Below, piece by piece: positions 8,875 to 16,731 of a DNA stretch of 64,000 bases. The position numbers were made by a program, and so were the translations under genes. Source of the DNA: Timonella senegalensis JC301 (GTDB taxonomy: Bacteria; Actinomycetota; Actinomycetes; Actinomycetales; Cellulomonadaceae); the NCBI RefSeq assembly GCF_000312125.1, contig NZ_HE978641.1, positions 367,436 to 431,435 on the forward strand, given 5' to 3'. How positions within the stretch are numbered: position 1 is the first letter of the stretch; every line of letters starts with the position of its first letter. The notes under the pieces are model-generated. The model made no database searches, had not been told where the DNA came from, and worked only from the letters and a program-made list of their open reading frames with translations.

Positions 8875-9471
8875 TTACAGCGCGGCCACCTGCGGCTGCA
8901 CCGCGCGGTTCCTAGCCCGGGCCATGTGCTCGCGGTACACCCGGAACATGGCGTAGAGCCCGAATATCTCGATGAGCCCGAGGAACGAATACTCATATCG
9001 TGGGACTTGTGTAAAGACGTTCAGGTCTACTCCACCAGCGGCCATCGCCCACCCATCAAAGTCCCACGAGATCTGGCTCGGCAGGGCCCCAAGCAGGACG
9101 AGCGAGACGGGAAACGCCCACTTGTGCACGAGCGTGTGATCGGGGGTCACCCGCAGGACCATATAGATCCATGCACCGATCGCCAGCGCGAGGAGGGCAA
9201 AGACAAGTGCGCGAGCCGTGTGGTCACTCGCCAAGCGGTCCCAGCCAAAGAGCCCATTGATGTAGAGCATGGCGCGGTCAACTCCGCTGTAGTAGTTCTC
9301 ACCGCCCGGCAGCCCCGCCGAGGCCACCAACTTGGCGGGGACGTTGCTCCCACTCTGCGAGAGTCCATTGACAAAGTAAAGGATCGAGCCGGCGAACAGA
9401 ATCAGTGCCGGAAGGATCAGGTTCTTGGCTAGCCGCTCACGGCGGGTGGGAACGCATTCGAACAACTGCAT
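8875..9471 (-). CDS. Integral membrane protein of unknown function
   Basis: 198 residues with four predicted helices: LILPALILFAGSILYFVNGL near residue 20, ARALVFALLALAIGAWIY near 96, WAFPVSLVLLGALPS near 128, and YSFLGLIEIFGLYAMFRVY near 165. The loop between helices 1 and 2 (GENYYSGVDRAMLYINGLFGWD) is likely extracytoplasmic. I do not recognise the family. Start at ATG 9471, before which GAGAG is the only weak ribosome-site candidate; the upstream extension looks non-coding. Single-gene minus unit. Confidence 0.7.
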   Translation of the reverse strand: MQLFECVPTRRERLAKNLILPALILFAGSILYFVNGLSQSGSNVPAKLVASAGLPGGENYYSGVDRAMLYINGLFGWDRLASDHTARALVFALLALAIGAWIYMVLRVTPDHTLVHKWAFPVSLVLLGALPSQISWDFDGWAMAAGGVDLNVFTQVPRYEYSFLGLIEIFGLYAMFRVYREHMARARNRAVQPQVAAL

Positions 9472-9605
9472 GTGCGGCTCTCTTCTCTGAGGCTCCGTTG
9501 AACGTTCTATTCGGAGACTAGCCAAGGTTCCGGACAATATCCATATCTTGGCGCCGATTCCCCATATGGACCGCCTCCCTGCGGTTCACTCCCCAGCAGT
9601 TGGTT

Positions 9606-10658
9606 CTACTGCGCCACGCGGATGAGTCTGACCCCGTCGCCCTGCGCCACGCTTAGGCCGCTCGGCAGCGCTGCGGTCAGTTCGCCGACCGCCGGCACGC
9701 TCACGCGCGCTATCGCGCGCCCGGATTGGAAAAGCTTATCCATGACAGTGCCCGCCAACTGCTCCGGTTCGCCCCCTGTGCGTGGCTGCTGTGTGAGCGC
9801 GGCCAGCGCGCTGCTGTCTACTGGCTCGCCGCGATGGTCGAGCTGGCCGAGCTGGCGCGCGAGTGTGTCGGCGCCCCCTGCGGCCAGGGTTTCCACAACC
9901 TCAAAGTCACAGGGTGCATAACCGTGGAAGGGGTCTTGCGAGAGCACAGCCTCGTAGCCGAGGAACTCGGCCACCTGAGCGGTTGCGGGGCGACGCCACA
10001 GCCGCTCGGGGATGTCGAGTTGGAGGACCTTGCCACCCATCATGACTGCCACACGGTCGCACACAGTGAACGCCTCGTCCTGATCGTGCGTCACAAACAC
10101 CGCGGTGGTTCCCGTGGAACGCAGGATTCCGCGCAGGTCCAGGGCAAGGCGCTCGCGCAGTTCGCGGTCGAGCGCCGAGAGCGGCTCATCGAGCAGGAGC
10201 ACACGTGGCGCGGGCGCGAGTGCCCGCGCGAGCGCAACGCGCTGCTTCTCCCCGCCGGACAGGAGCGTGACGTTCCGGTTTTCGTAGCCCTCGAGTCCCA
10301 CGAGTTTCAATAGCTCGGCAACCCGGGCGTCACGTTCCACGCGTGAAAATCGGCGCTTGGGCAGCCCATACTCAATATTGGCCGCCACGGACTTGTGCGA
10401 GAACAGTTGGCCATCCTGGAACATGAATCCAAAGCCACGCTTGTGCACGGGAGCCCCTATAAGGTCGACCCCATCCCACAGAACGCGTCCCTGGTCCGGC
10501 GCAATAAGCCCGGAGATGACCCGAAGCAGCGTTGACTTGCCGCAGCCCGATGGCCCGAGAAGGCCGATGATCTCGCCCTCGGCCGCCGTGAAACTGACCT
10601 CAGCGACCGCCGCAAGGTCACCAAAGCTCACGTGAATGTTGTCAACGCTCAGCGTCAT
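9606..10658 (-). CDS. thiQ: Thiamine ABC transporter, ATP-binding protein
   Basis: 350 residues. Walker A GPSGCGKST near residue 35, ABC signature LSGGEKQR near 133 (Glu for the common Gln), Walker B VLLLDEP and the H-loop VTHDQDEA. The C-terminal extension (residues about 235-350) is longer than classic ThiQ and resembles the regulatory domain of CUT1/Fe-type ATPases. The ATG shares one base with the thiP stop (TGATG), so it is translationally coupled. Thiamine is inferred from the TPP riboswitch heading the operon and the substrate-binding partner. Confidence 0.9.
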   Translation of the reverse strand: MTLSVDNIHVSFGDLAAVAEVSFTAAEGEIIGLLGPSGCGKSTLLRVISGLIAPDQGRVLWDGVDLIGAPVHKRGFGFMFQDGQLFSHKSVAANIEYGLPKRRFSRVERDARVAELLKLVGLEGYENRNVTLLSGGEKQRVALARALAPAPRVLLLDEPLSALDRELRERLALDLRGILRSTGTTAVFVTHDQDEAFTVCDRVAVMMGGKVLQLDIPERLWRRPATAQVAEFLGYEAVLSQDPFHGYAPCDFEVVETLAAGGADTLARQLGQLDHRGEPVDSSALAALTQQPRTGGEPEQLAGTVMDKLFQSGRAIARVSVPAVGELTAALPSGLSVAQGDGVRLIRVAQ

Positions 10659-12391
10659 CAGAACTCTCCTGCATGTGTTGAGCGAAGCCGCTCAGCGAGC
10701 ATCATGATCGCGGCCGAAACTAGTGCAAGGATCACGGAGGCCGCGAGCGCCATCCCGTAATTCTCCGCGCCGGGCTTAGAAATGAGCCGGAAGATGACGA
10801 TGGGTAGGGTCGCGGTTTCCGGACGCGACAGGAACGACGTGGCGCCAAACTCCCCCAGGGACACCGCAAACGCCATCCCGGCGGCGAGGCCGAGACCACG
10901 CAGCGCGAGCGCCCAGTCGATCGTGAGCGCTACGCGCAGCGGGGATGCCCCGAGGGTCGCGGCGACCTCGCGCTGGCGCGGGTCGATAGCGCGGAGGACC
11001 GGAAGAACGGTGCGGATCACCAGCGGAATGGCCACTACCGCCTGCGCGATGGGTACAAGCCAGCCGCTGGAACGCAGGTCCACGCCGAGCCCGAGCGGGC
11101 GGTCCAAGGTGATGAGGAAACCAAATCCCACAGTCACGGCAGAGACCCCCAGCGGGAGCATAAACGCGGCATCGAGAAGGCCCAACGTCCGCCGGCCTGC
11201 CGCTGAGGCAGGCCTACGCGACACCACGAACGCGACCATCGAGCCGATCGCAAGCGCCATGAGTGCTGCATAAAGCGCAATCACCACGGAGTTATAGAGC
11301 GCCTCGTACACGCTCACGCTGAGTGCGTTACCCGAACCGGTCCCAGTCAGCGCGCGGAAGTTGTCCAACGTCCAGTGCCCAGATCGTCGAAAAGCAGAGG
11401 CTAACAAGTTGACCAGCGGCCAGGCGATGAGCCCGACCGCAACGATCGCGGTCACCGCGATCGCGAGCGCGTCAGCGCGAAGGCTTAAGGGCTGGGGGTT
11501 CGCGGAGGCAGGGGCGAGTGCGAGCGCGCGCTCCTGGCGCGAGCGAGCCCTGCCCGAAACCCACAGCGAGAGAGCAACCACAACAAGTTGGAGAACGGAC
11601 AGCACTGCTGCGGCCCGCAGGTCGAGGAACTGGACAGTTTGCATCCAGATTTCGGTCTCAATGGTCCCGTAGCCCTGCCCACCCAGCACCATGACCGTGC
11701 CAAAAGCGGTGGCGCAGAACAGGAACACCACGGCCCCGGCCGACGCGACCGCCGGTGCCAGTTGGGGAAGCGTCACCGTGAAGAACGCGCGCGCCCGGGA
11801 GGCGCCAAGCGTACGCGCGGCCTGGGCGGCACGCGGGTCCACACGCTCCCACAGCCCGCCCACGGTGCGCACCACCACGGAGTAGTTGAAGAACACGAGC
11901 GCGGCCACGACCGCCCAAAACGTACCGTCCAGGCCCCACGAACCCAGGGGGCCGGAGGTGGTAAAGAGCGCCCGGAATGCCACGCCCACCACCACAGTGG
12001 GCAGCACAAACGGCATTGTCACAAACCCACGCACGAGCATGCGTCCGGGGAAGGTGCAGCGGTACAGGACGTACGCGCCGGGGATTCCGAGGAGCAGTGA
12101 CACCGCGGTACCGACGAGGCCTTGGGCGAGCGTGATTCCAATCAGGCGCCAGGTTCGCGGCGCGGACAGGACCTCGCTGAACCCAGTCAGGTCTAGGGCG
12201 CCATCCGCAACGAACCCGCGGGCCACAAGCGCGGCCACCGGCCACGCAAAGAACACGCCAAGGAAGAATAGCGGGATGGCGGCGGCACCGCCCCAGGTGA
12301 GGGTACGCCTCAGGGCGGCACCACCCGCGCTGCGGCGGGCGGTGCCGGAAAGTCCAGCGGACTTACCCTCGAGTTGGCCTACGTCAGCCAA
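10658..12391 (-). CDS. thiP: Thiamine ABC transporter, permease
   Basis: 577 residues, a fused double permease with about twelve helices and two EAA-type loops: QAARTLGASRARAFFTVTLPQL near residue 192 and EVAATLGASPLRVALTIDW near 470. This fused form is typical of ThiP and ferric-iron permeases. A TTG start at 12391 overlaps the thiB end by eight bases; no ATG/GTG alternative lies before the first helix. Imports thiamine or its phosphates with ThiB and ThiQ. Confidence 0.92.
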   Translation of the reverse strand: MADVGQLEGKSAGLSGTARRSAGGAALRRTLTWGGAAAIPLFFLGVFFAWPVAALVARGFVADGALDLTGFSEVLSAPRTWRLIGITLAQGLVGTAVSLLLGIPGAYVLYRCTFPGRMLVRGFVTMPFVLPTVVVGVAFRALFTTSGPLGSWGLDGTFWAVVAALVFFNYSVVVRTVGGLWERVDPRAAQAARTLGASRARAFFTVTLPQLAPAVASAGAVVFLFCATAFGTVMVLGGQGYGTIETEIWMQTVQFLDLRAAAVLSVLQLVVVALSLWVSGRARSRQERALALAPASANPQPLSLRADALAIAVTAIVAVGLIAWPLVNLLASAFRRSGHWTLDNFRALTGTGSGNALSVSVYEALYNSVVIALYAALMALAIGSMVAFVVSRRPASAAGRRTLGLLDAAFMLPLGVSAVTVGFGFLITLDRPLGLGVDLRSSGWLVPIAQAVVAIPLVIRTVLPVLRAIDPRQREVAATLGASPLRVALTIDWALALRGLGLAAGMAFAVSLGEFGATSFLSRPETATLPIVIFRLISKPGAENYGMALAASVILALVSAAIMMLAERLRSTHAGEF

Positions 12392-13475
12392 TGATCGCGG
12401 CGCTCCAGTCCTTGATCCACTGGTCGCGGTTCTTGGCGATCAAAGCTGGGTCCAGCTCGTTGGTGGAGTGCGGAACGGGCGCAAACTTGGCCCAGTCATC
12501 AGGCAGGGTTGCGGTGTCCGAGACCGGGTACATGTACATCGCACCCGGAATGGTGTTCTGGTATTCATCGCTCAGCAGGTAGTCGATGAACGCCTGAGCA
12601 CCCTCGGGGTTCTTGGCGCCCTCGAGTACTCCCGCATACTCAACCTGGCGGAAGCAGGTGTCAAGCAGCGCTTCCGTGGTGGTCCGGGAACCGTCCTCGG
12701 TCAGCGTGACTGCCGGGGACGAAGCATAGGAGAGCACGACAGGGCGGTCCCCATCACCGGTTGCAGTGAAGTCCACGTAGTACGCGTCCTCCCAGCCGTC
12801 CACGATCTTCAGCCCGTTGTCCTTGAGCTGCTTCCAGTAGTCCAGGTAGCCGTCCTCGCCGTACTTAGAGATCGTGGCGAGCAGGAAGGAGAGCCCTGGA
12901 GAGGAGGTCGCAGGATTGGTCACCACAGCCATGCCCGCGTTGGCAGGGTTGAAGAACCCGTTCTTCTCCAGAGGCTCCACCAGGTCAACGGTGGCGAAGT
13001 GATCGGAATCGATGTTCAAGCACACGTCGCCGTAGTCCACGGCCGTGAGCGTGTCATCGCCCTCGATGCGCATGGATTTGCCCTGCTCCCCCTCAACCGT
13101 GGAGGTATAGGGCGCAAACACGTTTTCGTCGAGGCCGCGGGAAGCAAACGTGTTGTCCACGCCGTAGGCAACGTCGCCGAGTGGCGAGTCCTTGGTCAAA
13201 ATGAGCTTGTTGACCAGCGCGCCACCATCACCGTTGGTCACGATCTCGAGGTCGTAACCGGTTTTTTCGGTGAACGACGCCTTCTGCTCATCCGACAATT
13301 GGAACGAGTCGTGGACGACTACGCGCACGGTCGAGCTCTGGGTGGAGCCGCTCGCATCTCCGCTCGGGGTGTCCTTGTCCCCGCTGTTTCCAGATGGGAC
13401 ACAGGCAGTCAGCGCGAGGACCGAAGCGAGCGCGGTTACAGCAAAAAAAGATAAACGGCGCGATGGCACAGCCAT
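12384..13475 (-). CDS. thiB: Thiamine ABC transporter, substrate-binding lipoprotein
   Basis: 363 residues. Lipoprotein signal with lipobox LTAC near residue 26, followed by a Gly/Ser/Asp linker and the bilobal solute-binding fold: VRVVVHDSFQLSD at the start, SPLGDVAYGVDNTFASR and the aromatic SYASSPAVTL. AAGGAGG lies seven bases before the ATG at 13475 and is sequestered by the riboswitch platform. First gene of thiBPQ; captures thiamine outside the membrane. Confidence 0.93.
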   Translation of the reverse strand: MAVPSRRLSFFAVTALASVLALTACVPSGNSGDKDTPSGDASGSTQSSTVRVVVHDSFQLSDEQKASFTEKTGYDLEIVTNGDGGALVNKLILTKDSPLGDVAYGVDNTFASRGLDENVFAPYTSTVEGEQGKSMRIEGDDTLTAVDYGDVCLNIDSDHFATVDLVEPLEKNGFFNPANAGMAVVTNPATSSPGLSFLLATISKYGEDGYLDYWKQLKDNGLKIVDGWEDAYYVDFTATGDGDRPVVLSYASSPAVTLTEDGSRTTTEALLDTCFRQVEYAGVLEGAKNPEGAQAFIDYLLSDEYQNTIPGAMYMYPVSDTATLPDDWAKFAPVPHSTNELDPALIAKNRDQWIKDWSAAIIG

Positions 13476-13483
13476 TTCCGTTG

Positions 13484-13506
13484 CCTCCTTGTAATGAAAA
13501 AGGAGG
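13484..13506 (-). promoter_or_regulatory. Shine-Dalgarno / anti-Shine-Dalgarno switch of the TPP riboswitch
   Basis: The thiB Shine-Dalgarno AAGGAGG (13484-13490) is preceded by its exact complement CCTCCTT (13500-13506) with a nine-base loop. Pairing would hide the ribosome site. A separate hairpin CCACAC/GTGTGG (13511-13528) lies between this and the aptamer. This reads as a translational OFF switch. Confidence 0.78.
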
Positions 13507-13539
13507 GGTTCCACACGTATATGTGTGGCGAGAAAGCCC

Positions 13540-13627
13540 GACTCCCTACGCCGGCACTAACCGGATCAGGTTCGAGGGTCTGCTGAAATCAGCACTCTCA
13601 GCGCATATGCGCTCCCCTGTCGTACTC
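13540..13627 (-). ncRNA. TPP riboswitch (THI element)
   Basis: On the minus strand the conserved TPP aptamer elements are in order: ACAGGGGAGC, then GCTGAGAG in the P2-side loop, ACCC, and GAACCTGATCCGGTTAGTGC followed by GGCGTAGGGA closing P1. A TAAACT -10-like box (13632-13637) places transcription start just before the aptamer. It controls thiBPQ in response to thiamine pyrophosphate. Confidence 0.96.
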
Positions 13628-13781
13628 CTTCAGTTTAGCCCCACTTCACCCGGACACTTTTGAGGTGTTCAGTACGCGGGATTCCACCACCTACGGCGCG
13701 GTCAGTTCGCGCGCGCGGAACTCTGCCACTAGGTTGGAAGTTAACTTCTCAAGAGCAATCGCAACTGGCCAGGAGGTCACA

Positions 13782-14075
13782 ATGGGCACTAACACCACAA
13801 CCGAAAAGCCATCGGGTGCAGAAAAGATCGCAGCGCTCGCGATCTCGTTTGCGGCAGGTTGGGTTGCGCAGAAGGTCGTTGAGAAGGTCTGGGCCAAGTC
13901 CACCGGCGGCTTGTCACACAACATTGACGACGATGATGCTCGCGTCGCTTCACTCGTCACCTTCTCAGCGGTGAGCGCTATTGCGGCAACCCTGACCCAG
14001 GTTCTGGCAAAGCGCGGCTCTAAGCGCGTGGTCGCCCGCTTCGCGGCTCCAGCAAAGCAACTCTCGAACGACTGA
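13782..14075 (+). CDS. DUF4235 membrane protein
   Basis: 97 residues. DUF4235 pattern with a hydrophobic helix near residues 15-33 (ISFAAGWVAQKVVEKVW), a second near 60-80 and the C-terminal RGSKRVVARF. Function unknown. AGGAGG sits seven bases before the ATG, a strong ribosome site. Followed by a 22-bp terminator; single-gene unit. Confidence 0.88.
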   Translation: MGTNTTTEKPSGAEKIAALAISFAAGWVAQKVVEKVWAKSTGGLSHNIDDDDARVASLVTFSAVSAIAATLTQVLAKRGSKRVVARFAAPAKQLSND

Positions 14076-14085
14076 CCCAGTATTC

Positions 14086-14131
14086 AACGCGGGCGGGGCG
14101 CACCACTAAAGTGGTGCGCCCCGCCCGCGTT
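14086..14131 (+). terminator. 22-bp stem terminator after DUF4235 gene
   Basis: Arms 14086-14107 and 14110-14131 are complementary (begin AACGCGGGCGGGG), with a tiny loop, followed by TTGCG. Begins eleven bases after the stop codon. Confidence 0.85.
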
Positions 14132-14169
14132 TGCGTTCCCCCACCCCAATCCGCTCCCACCCCTCTCAA

Positions 14170-14241
14170 CGAGATCTATCGTGGGGGTTCGAGATCTATC
14201 GGCGGCCGGTAGATCTCGAACCCCAAAGGTAGATCTCGGCC
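14170..14241. repeat. Four-fold palindromic intergenic repeat (GAGATCTAYC type)
   Basis: Two direct GAGATCTATCG elements followed by two inverted GGTAGATCTCG elements; the spacer GGGGGTTC is matched by GAACCCC on the other side. The layout (two direct, two inverted) is the same as in the repeats at 1131 and 1381, though the element sequence differs. Confidence 0.8.
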
Positions 14242-14362
14242 GGACACGAAGCGACCTTCCCCTCCCACTCCCCCCAACCTTCCCCGTACTGGGTGCTTCT
14301 GACGCCTAGGAATCACCCGATGCGGGCTCCAGTCCCCCATAGTTCGTACCGATATACGCACT

Positions 14363-15388
14363 ATGGACACGCTGCCCGAATCTACGTCAACACCCCAGGC
14401 AGGCAATGCCCCCTCGCGCCGGACGCTTCACGCTGATGCATACTTGGCCGAGCAGGAGCACAAGCCGCTCGTTGCTCGAGGCACCGCCGGTGGAGGCGTC
14501 GAGCAGCTCGCACGAAAGATCGCACGCGCCAACAAGTACGCGCCAACACCTGGCAGGGCGAGCGCTGCCGAGGCGTATGCGCGGGGAGCTGCGGGCGAGC
14601 AGGCCGTAGCACAGCACCTGCAGTGGCTCGACGGCCACGGCTATTGGGTTCTACACGACCAGCCCTGGCCCGACCGCCCCAAGGCCAACATCGATCACAT
14701 CGTCATCGGCACCTCGGGCGTGTTCGTGATCGACGCCAAGAACTGGTCGGGGAAGCTCGAAATCGGCCCCAATGGCCTCACTCAGAATGGGCTGAATCGC
14801 AACACCGCGATCACGAGCATGCGTGAGCAGGCCCGTGCAGTACGCCGACTGATTCGCTCCCTCAAGATCGAGGGCGCCGATTCCATCAACGTCATCCCAG
14901 TCCTCGCGTTCCTCAGCGAGGACGCGCCGTTCGTCTCCCGTGACGGAGTCACGGTCCTCCCACTGTCTGCGCTGGCACAGCACATTGGGACGCAGCCGGC
15001 CAATATCGTCGAAAATCAGGTGGGCGAACTGTCCTACAGGCTCGAGGAGGCGCTCGAGCAGAACCGGAAGTACACGTTCCACAAGTACACGGAACGCAAG
15101 GCGGCTGCTCTGGTCGCCGCGAACAAGCGGCCCCTGTCCGAGAACCGCGGCCAGGGGCCGCGCACTCAAACACCGGCGCAGACTCGACCAACCCAAACGC
15201 ACGAACGCTCCTACCGCAACCAGCGTTCAAGGAACAGTGCGCGCAAGCGCATGAAGTCCTTCCTCCAGCTGCTCGTTGCGCTTGGGATCTTGGCTGTGCT
15301 CGTTTACCAGCCCTCTCTAGTGACCGATGCCGCGGCCAAGTTTGGCGAGGCTGTGTCCACGATGATCACGGACATCGTGGCAAAGTGA
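14363..15388 (+). CDS. NERD-domain (nuclease-related) membrane-anchored protein
   Basis: 341 residues. The NERD domain spans about residues 70-190: AAGEQAVAQHL, then DHIVIGTSGVFVIDAKNWSGKLEI, which gives the conserved D...E/D-x-K nuclease-like core (VIDAKNW). A basic, Gln/Thr-rich stretch (about 250-300) leads to one C-terminal helix LLVALGILAVLVY near 307-320, so the NERD domain probably faces the cytoplasm. DNA processing is inferred from fold only. A GATATA box lies six bases before the ATG, suggesting a leaderless mRNA. Confidence 0.82.
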   Translation: MDTLPESTSTPQAGNAPSRRTLHADAYLAEQEHKPLVARGTAGGGVEQLARKIARANKYAPTPGRASAAEAYARGAAGEQAVAQHLQWLDGHGYWVLHDQPWPDRPKANIDHIVIGTSGVFVIDAKNWSGKLEIGPNGLTQNGLNRNTAITSMREQARAVRRLIRSLKIEGADSINVIPVLAFLSEDAPFVSRDGVTVLPLSALAQHIGTQPANIVENQVGELSYRLEEALEQNRKYTFHKYTERKAAALVAANKRPLSENRGQGPRTQTPAQTRPTQTHERSYRNQRSRNSARKRMKSFLQLLVALGILAVLVYQPSLVTDAAAKFGEAVSTMITDIVAK

Positions 15389-15472
15389 CGGGGACCCAAC
15401 GCGCCCAACACCCCAACTCCACCCAACGCACCCCACTCCACCAGCTTTTAACCGTCCCGCGGAAACAAATCA

Positions 15473-15509
15473 AGGACTTTCGCCCCGTCCGATTAGGGAC
15501 TACAGACCC
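15473..15509. promoter_or_regulatory. Two DosR/DevR-like boxes upstream of the SDR gene
   Basis: AGGACTTTCGCCCC (15473-15486) matches 11 of 14 and GGGACTACAGACCC (15496-15509) matches 12 of 14 positions of the DosR core GGGACT-WW-AGTCCC. Centres are 23 bases apart, about two helical turns. A TAGTTAT stretch at 15538-15544 would put the nearer box around -45 from transcription start. Confidence 0.5.
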
Positions 15510-15586
15510 GCCAAAACCCCAAATGATCCCATGAAAATAGTTATGTAAAGAAAACTCAAGGATCACAGAAAAAGGGGCGTGACCTC

Positions 15587-16594
15587 ATGCAACGCGTTCT
15601 CGTCATCGGCGGCACCGGACTCCTCGGCTACCACACCACCCTCGAACTGCTGGGCAAGGGCTACGCAGTTACCTCGCTCGCACTTCCTCCCATGCCTGTT
15701 GAGAACCTCTTCCCAGAAGAGGTCACCACCGTCCTCGCCGACATCAACGAGTACACCGACGAGGCCCTCGCGGAGCTCATCAGCGGCCACTACGCCATCA
15801 TGTACGCGGCTGGTGCCGACGAGCGTGTAGTCCCCGACTTCCCATCGGCCAAGTTCTTCTACGAACAGAACGTCCGCCCAGTCCAGCGCGTGGCACGTAT
15901 CGCCGCAGCTGAGGGCGTCAAGAAGTTCGTCCTGTTCAATTCCTACACCGCAGAGTGGGGCGAGCAGTGGCCTGACCTCGGATACCGCGAGCGCAACGGA
16001 TACCCACGTACCCGCCTCCTCCAGGAAGAGATCGCGATCATGGAGGGCAACGGCGCGATGGACGTCACCTCGCTTCGCCTTCCCTACATCTTTGGCACCA
16101 TGCCCGGCCGCCAGCCACTGTGGCACATGTTCATCGACATCGCCGAGGGATCCCCAGAGCGCGTCACCACGCAGATGGGTTCGACCTCCTCGGTCACCGT
16201 CAAGCAGGTTGCACAGTCGGCAGTGGGCGCGATGGAGAAGGGCGTCCACGGCGCCAAGTACCCCATCAACGGCTACAACCTGAAGTACACCGAGTTCATG
16301 GGCTACGTCTGCGAGGCCCTTGGCCGCTCTGCCGACGAGGTCATGGGCATCCCTTACGAGGCCGTCAAGGACTACCTCGTGCAGGCCGACGCCCAGGTTG
16401 CCGCCGCCGGCAAGGAACACGGAATCCACCTTGTGGACTCCGTCCAGTTCCAGGCCCGTGACGCCGTCTCGGACCCAGCGCCCGTCATGGCCGCGATCGG
16501 CTACGAGGCAGACGACGTTGTGGCTTCCATCAAGGAAACCCTCGCGTACTGCATGGATAACCGCGCGCTCTACAAGTCCTGGCAGAACGCCTGA
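15587..16594 (+). CDS. NAD-dependent epimerase/dehydratase family protein (SDR)
   Basis: 335 residues, atypical extended short-chain dehydrogenase. The dinucleotide-binding GGTGLLG sits at residues 8-14. The usual YxxxK catalytic pair is replaced by YPRTR near residue 141, so a redox role by the standard mechanism is doubtful; ligand sensing or a different reaction is possible. LPYIFGTMPGRQPLW is the substrate-loop-like region. AAAGGGG lies about ten bases before the ATG. Probably a single-gene unit, ended by the 25-bp terminator, with DosR-like boxes upstream. Abundant C-ending codons suggest good expression. Confidence 0.82.
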   Translation: MQRVLVIGGTGLLGYHTTLELLGKGYAVTSLALPPMPVENLFPEEVTTVLADINEYTDEALAELISGHYAIMYAAGADERVVPDFPSAKFFYEQNVRPVQRVARIAAAEGVKKFVLFNSYTAEWGEQWPDLGYRERNGYPRTRLLQEEIAIMEGNGAMDVTSLRLPYIFGTMPGRQPLWHMFIDIAEGSPERVTTQMGSTSSVTVKQVAQSAVGAMEKGVHGAKYPINGYNLKYTEFMGYVCEALGRSADEVMGIPYEAVKDYLVQADAQVAAAGKEHGIHLVDSVQFQARDAVSDPAPVMAAIGYEADDVVASIKETLAYCMDNRALYKSWQNA

Positions 16595-16639
16595 CGCCTG
16601 CACGTCCGGCAGCTAGGTGCGGACACGCCGCACACATAA

Positions 16640-16695
16640 ATTAACGACGATCGGGGTGACGTTCTCATAGGAACGTCACCCCGATCGTCGTTAAT
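16640..16695. terminator. 25-bp perfect bidirectional terminator built from an inverted motif pair
   Basis: Arms 16640-16664 and 16671-16695 are perfectly complementary (begin ATTAACGACGATCGG), loop TCATAG. It lies between the converging SDR and VOC genes. Each arm begins with the dispersed ATTnnCGACGATC motif, like uptake-sequence pairs in other bacteria. Confidence 0.92.
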
Positions 16696-16731
16696 CAGTT
16701 GGTCCGGGGCACCCGGACCGGAACTCTACGG

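Noticed and set aside
13925-13940. Further CGACGAT matches inside genes (e.g. 13925, 44252, 60178, 62420)
   Set aside because: They encode Asp-Asp or Leu-Asp-Asp runs or lack the flanking ATT/TGGTC parts, so codon use explains them.
14331-14345. Additional DosR-like half sites (14331, 33314, 42748)
   Set aside because: Only one half matches or spacing is wrong by one or more bases.
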